DNA from: Gammaproteobacteria bacterium
GTDB taxonomy: Bacteria > Pseudomonadota > Gammaproteobacteria > Enterobacterales > Neiellaceae
Assembly: GCA_017425245.1 (NCBI GenBank)
Contig: JAFOOX010000023.1
Span: forward strand, 1 to 40,655
DNA: 40,655 bases
Direction: 5' to 3'
In this document: positions 13,801 to 22,275 of the stretch, in pieces
How positions within the stretch are numbered: the stretch's first letter is position 1
How the letters are laid out: every line of letters begins with the position of its first letter
The notes under the pieces: generated by a model
What the model was told of the DNA's origin: nothing
Seen by the model: only the letters and a program-made list of their open reading frames with translations
The model's database searches: none
Position numbers and translations under genes: made by a program

Positions 13801-15278
13801 GGCAAGTCGCTGATGGCGTGGTGACTGAAGGCAGCATCGAGATCGGCAATCAGTCGCCGGTAGCGCGGGTCTCTCCGGCCAGCGCCAGCCTCTATGTCGG
13901 GGACAGCGTGACCCTGTCGGCCAGCGGTTCCACCGATGCGGATGGCACCATTGCCAGCTACCTGTGGAGCACTGGGGCGACCACGTCTTCGATCACCCTG
14001 GCCCCAACAGCGGTTGGCAGCCAGACGGTAACAGTAACGGTGACCGACAATGAAGGTGCGAGCAGCTCGGCCAGCGCCACCTTGACCATTAAGGCCAAAC
14101 AGCCACCGGTAGCCGCCATCTGTGCCTTGCCGGCGCAAGTGGTGGTTGGCAGCTCGGTGACGCTGGATGCCAGCTGTTCGACCGATGATGGCACCATCGT
14201 CAGCCATCTTTGGTCCACCGGTGAAACCAGTGTCACCGTTAGCGCTAAGTTCAACAGCGTGGGCAGCTTCCCGGTCAGTGTGACTGTGACTGATGACCAT
14301 GGTTTGAGCAGCACTGTCAGCGCCACGGTCAACGTGGTTGAAGGTAACCCCTTCACCTCGCAGTTCACCAAGGTCTACTACCGCGGTACCTCCAACGCTT
14401 GGGCGGCCACTGCCATGACCCTGGTGGCCGATAACACCTGGGAATTGGAAGTCAGCCTGAATGCGGTTGCCAGCCAGCGCTTCAAGTTCGACATCAATGC
14501 CGACTGGAGCCACAACTACGGAGATAACGGTGCCAATGGTGTCGCTGATCGTGGTGGTGCTGACATCGCCCTGACCGGTCTTAGCGGTCAGTACAAGGTG
14601 CGCTTCAATGACCTGACGCTGGCTTACAGCGTCACCAAGGTGGGTGGTGATGACAACACCTTCACCTCAGTGTTGCCCAGCCTCCACTACCGTGGCACAA
14701 GCAACGGCTGGGTCGCCACCCCGATGACCTTGGTTGCCAACAACAGCTGGCAACTGGTGGTGACCCTGAACGGAGCGGGTGACAGCAATGGTGCCCAGCG
14801 CTTCAAACTGGATGTGACTGGGAACTGGAGCCAGAACTACGGTGACACCGGCGCCAACGCTGTGCTGGACGTCGCTGGCGCTGACATCCTGGTCAGCGGC
14901 AGCGGTACCTACCGCATCACCGTCAATGACCAGACCCTGGCTTACACCGTGGTCAAGGAGGGCGAAGACAACAGCTTTGCCAAGACCTTTGCCAGCCTCA
15001 ACTATCGTGGTACCAGCAACAGCTGGGCGGCCACGCCGATGGTGCTGGTGGCTGACAACACTTGGCGCCTCGACCTGACCCTGAGCGGTAATGGCGATGC
15101 CAACGGTGGTCAGCGCTTTAAGCTGGATGTCACCGGTAACTGGAGCCAGAACTACGGCGATGACGGCGCTAAAAAGGTGCTGGACCGCAGCGGGGCCGAT
15201 ATCGCGGTCAGCGGCAGCGGCAATTACCGCGTTGAGGTCAATGACAAGACTCTGGCTTACAGCGTGACCAAGCTGTAA
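10848..15278 (+). CDS. Secreted modular alpha-amylase-like enzyme (GH57/GH119-like, CBM25, PKD)
   Basis: 1476 residues. Signal peptide 1-26 with cleavage after SAGA. The catalytic part (about 27-660) starts with HIWHNHMPNFWPF, a GH57-type first motif; FFPTELGFS gives a candidate nucleophile at Glu226 and IAHDGDN a candidate acid at Asp371 or Asp373, which match the positions I recall for GH119 amylases. Next come a beta-rich linker region (660-900), a CBM25 starch-binding module (about 905-990: VCMHWRP, WTTAPGVAM, then WDSNGGKNY), two PKD domains (1000-1082 and 1085-1164) and three repeats of about 100 residues (1167-1476) beginning YRGTSN, probably further carbohydrate-binding units. Starch or a related glucan is the likely substrate outside the cell. 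ATG 10848 is preferred over GTG 10845 because AGGAG then lies 7 nt upstream. A terminator follows. Confidence 0.85.
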   Translation: MRRHHYRLGGLLLGAALGATALSAGAEIAATHIWHNHMPNFWPFYDVSKYDQAAVGAPIRYTYDGQVKELKKNPPAGYSFYIPGSGLPMPHDDLEAYYSHHAKKGAYLAWPMETVEQNNVAHPLSQAHVTMSASVINNVQSFAELGNQADYNLGWGNWWRNVYTSRKTPGGKRALDTIHFTGHHSMGPLVGNEYFLKDLIYHNVTLAQPYFLGDSFVSSKGFFPTELGFSTRLIPTLKKLGIEWSVLGNVHYSRTLRDYPYLNDPGKDTLISPPNRSDLRNVSNVGSWVEINMFNEKQVTYNKFPFAAIPHWVEHVDPETGESFRIAGIPVEQASSWEEGYQGSVTAGVLKPFTAIAAAMGRTQMFAIAHDGDNSQGRAGDGGTWKASGNVTYADSGVTGMGIDEYLARHPIPANDVVHVQDGSWIDTRDSSSDPTWYHWRLPFGVWDGQLAAFNTANGTNYPQLFGKYSGGKRRHMVSLEYGYHYLERNFALLQASLNYAKTAEQIWLDSNPNHWSPKTALDKQITYPGNQLNPWMLSYPVKGDASNNWAGGANPAELAWYFLIASIDSGFGYYDENVDDSVKPTISFNQSLHFSKPYVEARRSQDRTGPSLWWPQRYPYNPGSANASKAEGWAITYADNLFALYTYAFDLNDITSIKAKVRVHTNKLADANDKTYKLYDPAAHAGDPQVDPSRVGEWVEYDLTERDLSSVINGVSWQPSSTATFEVVPAQEIGNLYYVYLDQYRDQLLDYYIEATDSLGNVTRSDIQQVYVGQGNFKKEGGKIVEAADGDMPGERLFFSDQPIQREVVVYIEGSSADLGTITVDGQEQGEPWVGREVTALTNAPQYFRANFSYDDGEPGVSVRYDEGNGGWLPNTNGVLLTAGTWTLEADGDVVAGTPADISYSTTVFYQSSWSQVCMHWRPAGGVWTTAPGVAMTKVAGTTNWWSYTASLGMVEQLETTFNNCSGTWDSNGGKNYLIAPGAWQVADGVVTEGSIEIGNQSPVARVSPASASLYVGDSVTLSASGSTDADGTIASYLWSTGATTSSITLAPTAVGSQTVTVTVTDNEGASSSASATLTIKAKQPPVAAICALPAQVVVGSSVTLDASCSTDDGTIVSHLWSTGETSVTVSAKFNSVGSFPVSVTVTDDHGLSSTVSATVNVVEGNPFTSQFTKVYYRGTSNAWAATAMTLVADNTWELEVSLNAVASQRFKFDINADWSHNYGDNGANGVADRGGADIALTGLSGQYKVRFNDLTLAYSVTKVGGDDNTFTSVLPSLHYRGTSNGWVATPMTLVANNSWQLVVTLNGAGDSNGAQRFKLDVTGNWSQNYGDTGANAVLDVAGADILVSGSGTYRITVNDQTLAYTVVKEGEDNSFAKTFASLNYRGTSNSWAATPMVLVADNTWRLDLTLSGNGDANGGQRFKLDVTGNWSQNYGDDGAKKVLDRSGADIAVSGSGNYRVEVNDKTLAYSVTKL
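14346..15278 (+). repeat. Three tandem repeats encoding the C-terminal modules of the amylase
   Basis: Units of about 305 bp starting near 14346, 14655 and 14970. Each encodes the pattern (V/L)(Y/H/N)YRGTSN-W-ATxM-LVAxNxW, RFK(F/L)D, NWS-NYGD, then a V/F-NDxTLAYxV strand. Units 2 and 3 are closest to each other; both contain GNWSQNYGD, while unit 1 has ADWSHNYGD and is shorter. This suggests a first duplication followed by a more recent one. Confidence 0.9.
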
Positions 15279-15297
15279 CCCGTAACGATGACTAACC

Positions 15298-15322
15298 AAG
15301 GGGAGCTTCGGCTCCCCTTTTT
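15298..15322 (+). terminator. Rho-independent terminator after the amylase gene
   Basis: GGGGAGC (15300-15306), TTCG tetraloop, GCTCCCC (15311-15317) and a run of T. It is a canonical terminator 20 bp after the stop codon. Confidence 0.95.
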
Positions 15323-15447
15323 CGTTTTTAGCCCGTTTACTCAACGACAGTCAGGGGTCAGTGGTAACAGACGATGATCTGTCCTTGTTGGTGGTTGCCT
15401 GGCTGCATTAAGGTAAACGCCTGATCAGCCCCAAGAGGGACCATCGC

Positions 15448-15660
15448 GTGAGTGCAGGACAGGGTTCAGCGGGAAATGTCATTGCCGCACTGTGCAGTTT
15501 TTTTGTGCCGGGCCTCGGCCAGTTGGTGCAGGGGCGTTTGTTGATGGCGTTCGTGCAGTTTGTATTGGCGGCACTGCTGTGGTTGATTTTGATGGGCTGG
15601 CTGGTCCATCTGTGGTCGATACTGGATGCGGCTCTGTTCAAGCCTCAAGCGGGAGAATGA
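15448..15660 (+). CDS. Small membrane protein
   Basis: 70 residues from GTG 15448, with AAGAGGGA upstream as ribosome-binding site. Two hydrophobic segments are visible, about residues 9-28 (NVIAALCSFFVPGLGQLVQG) and 32-58 (LMAFVQFVL then LLWLILMGWLVHLWSIL). The first contains PGLGQ, a turn seen in TM2-domain and related small membrane proteins; the C-terminus ends DAALFKP. An inner-membrane location is likely and the function is unknown. The stop codon lies 1 nt before the start of the CoA-binding protein gene, so the two are probably co-transcribed. Confidence 0.8.
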   Translation: MSAGQGSAGNVIAALCSFFVPGLGQLVQGRLLMAFVQFVLAALLWLILMGWLVHLWSILDAALFKPQAGE

Positions 15661-15661
15661 G

Positions 15662-16024
15662 ATGACCACTGTCGCGGTACTGGGCGCCAGCCCCAAAGGG
15701 GATCGCTACTCCAACAAGGCGCTGCACCGGCTGCAAAGCGCGGGCTATCGGGTGATCCCGGTCAACCCTGGCCATGCCCAGATTGAAGGGCTGGCGACAG
15801 TCGCCGGTTTGGGCGAGATCAGCGAGGCAGTCGATACCGTTACCCTGTATGTCAGCAGCGAGCGGGTGCCGGATCATCTGCCCGAGCTGCTGGCACTCAA
15901 GCCGCGGCGGGTGATCTTCAACCCGGGTACCGAGAACCCGGCGGCGATGGACGCGCTGGCCGAGGCGGGCATCGAGGTGGTTGAGGGCTGCACCCTGGTG
16001 ATGCTGGCGACTGGCACCTTCTAA
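15662..16024 (+). CDS. CoA-binding domain protein (YccU-like)
   Basis: 120 residues, a single Rossmann-type CoA-binding domain. VAVLGASPKGDRYSN at the N-terminus is the nucleotide-binding turn; YRVIPVNPGHAQIEGL, DTVTLYVSSERVP, PRRVIFNPGTENP and IEVVEGCTLVML follow in the order seen in YccU-type proteins and in the N-terminal part of succinyl-CoA ligase alpha subunits. The catalytic His-containing domain of those ligases is missing, as usual for this small family. ATG 15662 directly follows the stop of the small membrane protein, and GGGAG lies upstream. The in-frame extension to 15626 overlaps that gene and is rejected. Its physiological role is not established. Confidence 0.9.
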   Translation: MTTVAVLGASPKGDRYSNKALHRLQSAGYRVIPVNPGHAQIEGLATVAGLGEISEAVDTVTLYVSSERVPDHLPELLALKPRRVIFNPGTENPAAMDALAEAGIEVVEGCTLVMLATGTF

Positions 16025-16037
16025 AACGGTGCCAGCG

Positions 16038-16066
16038 TTGAGCCGCAGCCCCGGCTGTGGTATAAA
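16038..16066 (+). promoter_or_regulatory. Promoter of rpsB-tsf
   Basis: TTGAGC (16038-16043), 17-bp spacer, TATAAA (16061-16066), followed by a GC-rich stretch GCGCGCC over the expected start site. Such a GC-rich discriminator is typical of ribosomal promoters under stringent control, which is the likely regulation here. Confidence 0.75.
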
Positions 16067-16072
16067 GCGCGC

Positions 16073-16201
16073 CGTCGTGACTGCTCCCTGGTGGGGCGGC
16101 GATTCAACCCGCACACATTCCGACACATCATCCGGGGTGCCCGCAAGGGTCGGACGATGGGGAATGTGGAGGATTAACCCCGTTAATTCATAGGATTAAA
16201 C
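16073..16201 (+). promoter_or_regulatory. rpsB leader RNA, likely S2 autoregulatory element
   Basis: A 5' leader of about 130 nt. CACATTCC (16114-16121) pairs with GGAATGTG (16161-16168), and inside it CATCATCCG (16126-16134) pairs with CGGACGATG (16151-16159) with one A-C mismatch. In E. coli and other gammaproteobacteria protein S2 represses rpsB-tsf through the rpsB leader. Position and structure fit that, but I have not compared it with the known consensus base by base. Confidence 0.6.
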
Positions 16202-16930
16202 ATGCCTACCGTATCCATGCGCGATATGCTGAACGCCGGTGTCCACTTCGGTCACCAGACCCGTTTCTGGAACCCGAAGATGAAGCCGTTCATTTTCGGC
16301 GCGCGCAACAAAGTGCACATCATCAACCTGGAAAAGACCGTTCCGATGTTCGAGTCGGCACTGTCGTTCATGGCCAATGTGGCCAGCAAGCGCGGCAAGG
16401 TGCTGTTCGTCGGTACCAAGCGTGCAGCTGCTGAAGCCGTGGCTGAAGAAGCCCAGCGTTGCGGTCAGTTCTTCGTCAACCATCGTTGGCTGGGCGGCAT
16501 GCTCACCAACTGGAAGACCGTGCGTCAGTCGATCCGCCGCCTCAAGGAACTGGAGATCCAGAGCCAGGACGGTACCTTCGACAAGCTGACCAAGAAAGAA
16601 GCGCTGATGCTCACCCGTGAAATGCTGAAGCTCGAGAAGAGCCTCGGCGGTATCAAGGATATGAGCGGTCTGCCGGACGTGATCTTCGTCATCGACGCCG
16701 ATCACGAATCGATCGCCATCAAGGAAGCCAACAAACTGGGTATCCCGGTGGTTTCCGTGGTTGATACCAACTCGGATCCGGAAGGCGTTGATTACGTCAT
16801 CCCGGGTAACGACGATGCCTCGCGCGCTGTTCAGTACTATCTGAAAGTTGCTGCTGACGCCGTACTCGAAGGTCGCGATGCGACCGGCGGCGCCGAAAGC
16901 GACACCTTTGTTGCTGAAGCTGCTGAGTAA
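16202..16930 (+). CDS. rpsB: 30S ribosomal protein S2
   Basis: 242 residues (E. coli 241). S2 binds late to the 30S head and bridges to S1. The family blocks are all present: [22 protein letters not shown], then [50 protein letters not shown] and [24 protein letters not shown] 16202 has AGGA 6 nt upstream. It is the first gene of the rpsB-tsf operon and sits behind its own promoter and structured leader. Nothing unusual is seen in the protein. Confidence 0.99.
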   Translation: MPTVSMRDMLNAGVHFGHQTRFWNPKMKPFIFGARNKVHIINLEKTVPMFESALSFMANVASKRGKVLFVGTKRAAAEAVAEEAQRCGQFFVNHRWLGGMLTNWKTVRQSIRRLKELEIQSQDGTFDKLTKKEALMLTREMLKLEKSLGGIKDMSGLPDVIFVIDADHESIAIKEANKLGIPVVSVVDTNSDPEGVDYVIPGNDDASRAVQYYLKVAADAVLEGRDATGGAESDTFVAEAAE

Positions 16931-16978
16931 TCACCGGGCATCTGCAAGGCCCCTGTGCCCTTGATGCACCGGACCGGT

Positions 16979-17009
16979 AACAAGGGGCTGTCAAGGCCCC
17001 TTGTTTTTT
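16979..17009 (+). terminator. Attenuating terminator between rpsB and tsf
   Basis: AACAAGGGGC (16979-16988) pairs with GCCCCTTGTT (16996-17005), with a 7-nt loop and four further T. It is a full intrinsic terminator in structure; partial read-through would allow more S2 than EF-Ts transcript, as known in E. coli. Confidence 0.85.
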
Positions 17010-17067
17010 GGCAAAGATGAATCACGATGCGGCGGGCCCAGGGTCCGCCCCCTACGAGGAAGCAAGA

Positions 17068-17949
17068 ATGGCTGCGATTACTGCCGATATGGTGAAACAG
17101 CTGCGCGAGCGTACCGGCGCAGGCATGATGGATTGCAAGAAAGCGCTGACCGAAGCGGACGGCGACATCGAAAAAGCGATCGAGAACATGCGTACTTCAG
17201 GCCTGGTCAAGGCTGCCAAAAAGGCAGGCCGCGTGGCCGCTGAAGGCGTGGTTCTGGTCAAGGCTGCCGGCAACGCCGCAGTGATGATCGAACTGAACAG
17301 CGAAACCGACTTCGTGGCCCGCGATGCCAACTTCGTGGCCTTCGGCCAGAAGCTGGTGGACGTGGCTCTGACCAGCGGCGCCGCCTCGGTCGAGCAGCTC
17401 AACGCTGCTGACTTCGACGGCCAGACCGTTGATCAAGCCCGTACCGCACTGGTTGCCAAGATCGGCGAGAACATCCAGATCCGCCGCGTTGCCCGTCTCA
17501 GCGATGTGCCGGTGATCGGCGCTTACCTGCACGGTTCGCGTATCGGTGTGCTGGTTGCCATGCAGGGCGGCGACGCCGAGCTGGCCAAAGATGTGGCCAT
17601 GCACGTTGCTGCTAACCGTCCGGACTTCGTTTCTCCGGATCAGGTTTCTGCCGAAGTGGTGGAAAAAGAGCGCCACATCCAGATCGAACTGGCCATCAAC
17701 AGCGGCAAGCCGAAAGAGATTGCCGAGAAGATGGTTGAAGGGCGCATGAAAAAGTTCACCCACGAGGTGAGCCTGACCGGTCAGCAGTTCGTGAAAGATC
17801 CGTCGATCACCGTTGCCGACCTGCTGGCCAAGGCCAACGCCAGCGTCTCCACCTTCATCTGTTTCAAGGTGGGTGAGGGCATCGAGAAGGAAGAGTCCGA
17901 CTTCGCTGCCGAAGTGGCCGCCCAGGTCGCAGCAGCCCAGAAGGGCTAA
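17068..17949 (+). CDS. tsf: Elongation factor Ts
   Basis: 293 residues. It is the nucleotide-exchange factor of EF-Tu, ejecting GDP. The UBA-like N-terminal domain carries [19 protein letters not shown] (split [11 protein letters not shown] and MMDCKKAL), and the core has [12 protein letters not shown], the EF-Ts signature whose Asp and Phe contact EF-Tu. The C-terminal part follows with the second core half, about 140-293 ([13 protein letters not shown] near 245). ATG 17068 has GAGGA 7 nt upstream; the frame runs open upstream to 17008, but that part overlaps the terminator and lacks family similarity. It follows rpsB as expected. Confidence 0.99.
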   Translation: MAAITADMVKQLRERTGAGMMDCKKALTEADGDIEKAIENMRTSGLVKAAKKAGRVAAEGVVLVKAAGNAAVMIELNSETDFVARDANFVAFGQKLVDVALTSGAASVEQLNAADFDGQTVDQARTALVAKIGENIQIRRVARLSDVPVIGAYLHGSRIGVLVAMQGGDAELAKDVAMHVAANRPDFVSPDQVSAEVVEKERHIQIELAINSGKPKEIAEKMVEGRMKKFTHEVSLTGQQFVKDPSITVADLLAKANASVSTFICFKVGEGIEKEESDFAAEVAAQVAAAQKG

Positions 17950-17958
17950 GCCCGAATC

Positions 17959-17986
17959 ACCGGCGGCCACGGCCGCCGGTTCTTTA
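17959..17986 (+). terminator. Terminator-like hairpin between tsf and pyrH
   Basis: ACCGGCGG (17959-17966), 6-nt loop, CCGCCGGT (17973-17980), then TCTTTA. It is a compact GC-rich hairpin with a modest T-tract at the end of the rpsB-tsf unit. Confidence 0.75.
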
Positions 17987-18021
17987 TCCAGGTTTCGCGC
18001 ATGCATAAAGGAACAATCACC

Positions 18022-18768
18022 ATGAGCACCAATCCCCGTTCAGCCTATCGTCGCATCCTGCTCAAACTCTCCGGTGAAGCCCTGATGGGCGACGAAGGAT
18101 TCGGTATCGATCCCAAAGTTCTCGACCGCATGGCCGGTGAGATCAAGGAGCTGGTCGAGCTGGGTGTTCAGGTCGGGCTGGTGATCGGTGGCGGCAACCT
18201 GTTCCGCGGCGAGAAACTGTCCCGCGCTGGCATGAACCGGGTGGTCGGTGACCACATGGGGATGCTGGCCACGGTGATGAATGGCCTGGCGATGCGCGAT
18301 GCCCTGCACCGTGCCTTCGTCAACGCCCGCATGATGTCCGCCATTCCGCTCAACGGCGTGTGCGATGACTACAACTGGGCCGAGGCGATCAGCCTGCTCA
18401 AGTCCGGCCGGGTGGTGATCTTCTCCGCCGGTACCGGCAACCCCTTCTTTACCACCGATTCCGCAGCCTGTTTGCGCGGCATCGAGATCGAAGCCGACGT
18501 GGTGCTCAAGGCCACCAAAGTGGAAGGCGTCTACTCCGCCGATCCGGTAAAGGATCCTGCCGCTACCCTTTATCAGCACCTCTCCTATGATGAAGTACTG
18601 GAGCGTGAGCTGAAGGTGATGGACTTGGCTGCCTTTACCCTGGCCCGTGATCACAATTTGCCGATTCGGGTGTTCAACATGAACAAGCCGGGTGCGTTGC
18701 GCCGCGTGATCATGGGTGAAAACGAAGGTACCCTGATCAGCCGTGTCGATCCGGACGCGCAAGTTTAA
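18022..18768 (+). CDS. pyrH: UMP kinase
   Basis: 248 residues (E. coli 241). It phosphorylates UMP to UDP for all pyrimidine nucleotides; a hexameric amino-acid-kinase-fold enzyme, activated by GTP and inhibited by UTP in the family. Visible blocks are [11 protein letters not shown] (phosphate binding), [45 protein letters not shown] and [15 protein letters not shown] 18022 is preceded by AAAGGA at 18007-18012. The upstream in-frame ATG at 18001 would add seven residues not shared with the family. It sits between tsf and frr in the conserved order. Confidence 0.98.
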   Translation: MSTNPRSAYRRILLKLSGEALMGDEGFGIDPKVLDRMAGEIKELVELGVQVGLVIGGGNLFRGEKLSRAGMNRVVGDHMGMLATVMNGLAMRDALHRAFVNARMMSAIPLNGVCDDYNWAEAISLLKSGRVVIFSAGTGNPFFTTDSAACLRGIEIEADVVLKATKVEGVYSADPVKDPAATLYQHLSYDEVLERELKVMDLAAFTLARDHNLPIRVFNMNKPGALRRVIMGENEGTLISRVDPDAQV

Positions 18769-18791
18769 CTGACGTTACGAGGACCCTGAGC

Positions 18792-19349
18792 GTGACCGCA
18801 AAAATCAAAAACGACGCCAAGGCGCGGATGGAAAAGACTTTCGAGTCGCTCAAGCAGCAGTTGGGCAAGGTGCGCACCGGTCGTGCCCACCCGAGCCTGC
18901 TTGATGGCATCAAGGTTGACTACTATGGCAGCGAAACCCCACTCAAAGGGGTGGGCAGCGTCAACGTCGAAGACGCCCGGACCCTGGTGATCTCCCTCTA
19001 CGATCGCAACATGATCCAGCCGGTGGAAAAGGCGATCATGGCCTCTGATCTGGGCCTCAATCCGCAGTCGGCGGGTACCACCATCCGGGTGCCGCTGCCG
19101 CCGTTGACTGAAGAGCGTCGCAAAGACCTGACCAAGGTGGTACGCGCCGAAGCCGAGCAGGCGCGGGTAGCGGTGCGTAACGTCCGCCGTGACGCCAATA
19201 CTGAACTCAAGGCCCAGCTTAAGGACAAAGCGATCACCGAGGACGACGAGCGTCGTGCCGAGGAGGAGATCCAGAAGCTGACCGATGGCTGCGTCAAGCA
19301 GATCGATGAGCTGCTCAAAGCCAAAGAAAAAGAACTGATGGATTTCTGA
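18792..19349 (+). CDS. frr: Ribosome recycling factor
   Basis: 185 residues, the same length as in E. coli. With EF-G it splits the post-termination ribosome. Conserved blocks are [45 protein letters not shown] and [17 protein letters not shown], covering the long three-helix bundle and the hinge. The start codon is GTG at 18792, with ACGAGGACC upstream; no ATG fits the family N-terminus. It lies 23 bp after pyrH without a terminator between, so co-transcription with pyrH is likely. A strong terminator follows. Confidence 0.98.
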   Translation: MTAKIKNDAKARMEKTFESLKQQLGKVRTGRAHPSLLDGIKVDYYGSETPLKGVGSVNVEDARTLVISLYDRNMIQPVEKAIMASDLGLNPQSAGTTIRVPLPPLTEERRKDLTKVVRAEAEQARVAVRNVRRDANTELKAQLKDKAITEDDERRAEEEIQKLTDGCVKQIDELLKAKEKELMDF

Positions 19350-19386
19350 AGCTGTGCGGCCGGTCGGTCGCCCAGCGTAGAGTCGG

Positions 19387-19419
19387 ACGCCGCGTACCGT
19401 TATACTACGCGGCGTTTTT
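19387..19419 (+). terminator. Rho-independent terminator after frr
   Basis: CGCCGCGTA (19388-19396) pairs with TACGCGGCG (19406-19414), flanked by a further A-T pair and followed by five T. It divides the pyrH-frr unit from the envelope gene cluster starting at uppS. Confidence 0.9.
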
Positions 19420-19440
19420 GTTTGTCGTTACCGGAAGCAG

Positions 19441-20205
19441 ATGACCGCCCACAAACCCGCCACTGCCGCACAACGCTGGCCTGGCCAGCAATTGCCGCGA
19501 CACGTGGCCATGATCATGGATGGCAATGGGCGTTGGGCCCAGCAGCGCGGCAAGCTGCGCGTGTTTGGCCATCAGGCCGGGGTAGCAACGGTGCGCGAGG
19601 TGGTACGTCTGTCACGCCTGTGGGGCATCCAATCGCTGACTTTGTATGCGTTTTCCAGCGAAAACTGGCGGCGGCCAGCCGACGAAGTCGGGCTGCTGAT
19701 GGAGCTGTTCCTCAAGGTGCTGCAGAAAGAGGTCAAGCGTCTGAATAGTAACGGTGTGCGTTTGCGCATCATCGGTGATGTCAGCCGCTTCTCCGACAAA
19801 CTGCAGGCGCGGATCCGTGACGCCGAAACGGCGACTGCTGGCAACAATGGTCTGACGCTCAATATCGCTGCCAATTATGGTGGCCGTTGGGAAATTGCCG
19901 AAGCCGCCCGCCAGCTAGCGGCACAGGTGGCTCGCGGTGAGTTAAGTGCGGATCAGATTGATGAGGAGCGCTTGGGCGCTGCTATGACCACCGCCGGCCA
20001 ACCCGAGCTGGATCTGCTGATTCGCACCGGCGGTGACTGTCGGGTCAGCAATTTCCTGCTGTGGCAGTTGGCCTACGCCGAGTTTTATTTTACCCCGGTG
20101 CTATGGCCCGATTTTGGTGAGGCCGCCTATGCGGCCGCCATAGATGCCTTTGTTGGCCGAGAACGCCGGTTCGGTCAGACCGGTGAACAGGTCCGCGGTC
20201 GATGA
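19441..20205 (+). CDS. uppS: Undecaprenyl diphosphate synthase (cis-prenyltransferase)
   Basis: 254 residues. It adds eight isopentenyl units to farnesyl diphosphate to make the C55 carrier lipid for peptidoglycan and O-antigen. The catalytic motif [13 protein letters not shown] is at 21-33 with Asp27; [11 protein letters not shown] follows and the C-terminal substrate motif reads [17 protein letters not shown]. In E. coli this last block is RTSGE-type, so the Ser-Gly-Glu to Gly-Gly-Asp change is conservative. ATG 19441 has GGAAG upstream. The gene is first in the uppS-cdsA-dxr-rseP run, all head to tail, and cdsA starts 13 bp later. Confidence 0.98.
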   Translation: MTAHKPATAAQRWPGQQLPRHVAMIMDGNGRWAQQRGKLRVFGHQAGVATVREVVRLSRLWGIQSLTLYAFSSENWRRPADEVGLLMELFLKVLQKEVKRLNSNGVRLRIIGDVSRFSDKLQARIRDAETATAGNNGLTLNIAANYGGRWEIAEAARQLAAQVARGELSADQIDEERLGAAMTTAGQPELDLLIRTGGDCRVSNFLLWQLAYAEFYFTPVLWPDFGEAAYAAAIDAFVGRERRFGQTGEQVRGR

Positions 20206-20218
20206 CAGGAGACGCTTG

Positions 20219-21076
20219 ATGTTGTGGCAACGGGTGGTAACTGCGCTGGCGCTGATCCCGCTGGTGATCGGCGGGTTGTTCTTTCTCGCGCCGGTCTATC
20301 TGGGGTTAGTGATGGTGGTCGTGATCGCCATTGGTGGCTGGGAGTGGGCCCGTTTGGCCTGCAAGCCAACGCGTGTGCAACAAGGCTTGTTTGCCGCGTG
20401 CTTTGCCACTTTAACGCTGGTTGTGCTGAGTGTCGGCGGTGTGCTTGATGACCCTGCGCAACTGATGGCCAAGTTGCTGCCGTTGTGGCAACTCAGCGCA
20501 TTGTGGTGGTTGGTGGCGGTGATCGGGGTGCTGATTTTTCCCCGGGGCCGCCGTCTTTGGCGTCACCGGACTGCGCTGACTTTGGCCGGCCTGTTTACCC
20601 TGATTCCTTTTTCCGCTGCGTTGGTGGCTATTGCTGCTTTTGAGCATGACAGTCAGCTGCATCTTGGTCCCAAACTGTTACTGGCGACCATGGTTGTCGT
20701 CTGGTGTGCCGATTCCGGTGCCTATTTTGCCGGTCGCCGTTTCGGCAAGCGCAAGCTGTCGCCAGCTGTCAGCCCCGGCAAAACCTGGGAAGGCTTTTTC
20801 GGTGGTATGGCGGCTGCTTTGGCGGCAGCCATGGTAGCGGTCGTTGTACTTAACCTGCCGATGGCGGATGGCTGGCCCTTTGTGGGGGCAGCCTGCGCGG
20901 CAGCGGTGATTAGCGTGTTTGGTGATCTCAGCGAGAGCATGTTCAAGCGTATGGCCGGCATCAAGGATTCGGGCCGGATCCTGCCGGGCCACGGTGGCCT
21001 GCTTGATCGGGTTGACAGTCTGTGTGCGGCATTACCGCTGTTTGCGCTTTGCTACCTGTGGTTGGGGGGCGTGTGA
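20219..21076 (+). CDS. cdsA: Phosphatidate cytidylyltransferase
   Basis: 285 residues, an inner-membrane protein with about eight hydrophobic segments. It makes CDP-diacylglycerol from phosphatidic acid and CTP, the precursor of all phospholipids. The family signature near the C-terminus is complete: [20 protein letters not shown] then GLLDRVDSL. Catalytic acidic residues of the CTP-binding region appear in [23 protein letters not shown] 20219 has AGGAG 7 nt upstream; upstream in-frame codons overlap uppS and are not family-like. Its last codons overlap the first codon of dxr (GTGA), indicating translational coupling. Confidence 0.98.
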   Translation: MLWQRVVTALALIPLVIGGLFFLAPVYLGLVMVVVIAIGGWEWARLACKPTRVQQGLFAACFATLTLVVLSVGGVLDDPAQLMAKLLPLWQLSALWWLVAVIGVLIFPRGRRLWRHRTALTLAGLFTLIPFSAALVAIAAFEHDSQLHLGPKLLLATMVVVWCADSGAYFAGRRFGKRKLSPAVSPGKTWEGFFGGMAAALAAAMVAVVVLNLPMADGWPFVGAACAAAVISVFGDLSESMFKRMAGIKDSGRILPGHGGLLDRVDSLCAALPLFALCYLWLGGV

Positions 21077-22275
21077 AGCGGTTGACTCTGCTTGGCGCTA
21101 CCGGGTCTATTGGCCGTAGCACCCTCGACCTAGTGCGGTGTCATCCTTCGGACTGGCATTTGTATGCGGTGGCTGCGGCCCGCAGCGTCGATGAGATGGT
21201 GGCCATCTGCCGCGAGTTTTCGCCCGATCTGGCGGTGATGACCGATATTGCTGCCGCTGACCAGCTGCGTCAGCGCTTGGCTGATTGTGGTTGTCCGACC
21301 CAGGTGGAAGGGGGTAGTGAGGCGCTGTTGCCGATTGTCACCGCCCATGAGGTGGATACGGTCATGGCTGCCATCGTTGGCGCCGCAGGGCTGTTGCCAA
21401 CCATGGCGGCGGTCAAAGCTGGCAAGCGGGTATTGCTGGCCAACAAGGAATCCTTGGTCACCTCTGGTCGACTGTTGATCGATGCGGTGGCCAGCAGCGG
21501 TGCAGAATTGCTGCCGATCGACAGCGAACACAATGCCATTTTTCAGTGTCTGCCGCTGGCCGTGCAGCAGGCAGGCGGGCGCGCCCATCTGGCCGCTCAC
21601 GGTATTCACAAGATCCTGCTGACTGGCAGTGGTGGGCCGTTCCGCAGCCGGCCGCTGGGCGAGCTGGCAAAAGTCACCCCCGATGAGGCCTGTCGCCATC
21701 CCAACTGGCAGATGGGGCGCAAGATTTCGGTCGATTCGGCCACCATGATGAACAAGGGGCTGGAGTACATCGAAGCACGCTGGCTGTTCAATACCCGGCC
21801 GCATGAGCTGAGCGTGGTCGTCCATCCGCAAAGCGTGATCCACTCCATGGTCCAATATTGCGATGGCTCGGTGCTGGCTCAGCTCGGTTTGCCCGATATG
21901 CGCACGCCGATTGCCCACGCCATGGGGTATCCGCAGCGCATCGACTCGGGGGTGGCCCCGCTTGATTTCACCCGCGTGGGCGATCTGAGCTTTGGCGAAC
22001 CGGATCTACAGCGCTATCCCTGTCTGGCCCTCGCCCAGCAAGCCTGTTGGAGTGGCCAGGCTGCCTGTACCGCACTCAATGCCGCCAATGAGGAGGCGGT
22101 TGCTGCCTTCCTGGAGGGGCGGATCTCCTATCCGAGGATTGCCGCCGTCGTGGCTGATGTTCTGGGGCTGGATTACGGTAATGAACCTGTTTGCTTGGAC
22201 GGGGTCTTAGCGGTCGATACAATGGCGCGCCAGGCGGCCTGCCGCCTCATCGACCGGGACAACCATCGTTCATGA
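21073..22275 (+). CDS. dxr: 1-deoxy-D-xylulose 5-phosphate reductoisomerase
   Basis: 400 residues. It converts DXP to methylerythritol 4-phosphate with NADPH, the committed step of the non-mevalonate isoprenoid pathway and the target of fosmidomycin. [15 protein letters not shown] at the N-terminus is the NADPH site; [44 protein letters not shown] and [13 protein letters not shown] are the substrate and metal blocks. The GTG start at 21073 overlaps the cdsA stop by GTGA, and its 3' end overlaps rseP by ATGA, so three genes in a row are translationally coupled. Confidence 0.98.
   Translation: MKRLTLLGATGSIGRSTLDLVRCHPSDWHLYAVAAARSVDEMVAICREFSPDLAVMTDIAAADQLRQRLADCGCPTQVEGGSEALLPIVTAHEVDTVMAAIVGAAGLLPTMAAVKAGKRVLLANKESLVTSGRLLIDAVASSGAELLPIDSEHNAIFQCLPLAVQQAGGRAHLAAHGIHKILLTGSGGPFRSRPLGELAKVTPDEACRHPNWQMGRKISVDSATMMNKGLEYIEARWLFNTRPHELSVVVHPQSVIHSMVQYCDGSVLAQLGLPDMRTPIAHAMGYPQRIDSGVAPLDFTRVGDLSFGEPDLQRYPCLALAQQACWSGQAACTALNAANEEAVAAFLEGRISYPRIAAVVADVLGLDYGNEPVCLDGVLAVDTMARQAACRLIDRDNHRS

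Noticed and set aside
12621..14513. A 630-codon open frame antisense to the amylase gene
   Set aside because: It has low-complexity composition and no recognisable motif, while the plus strand shows clear CBM25 and PKD domains.
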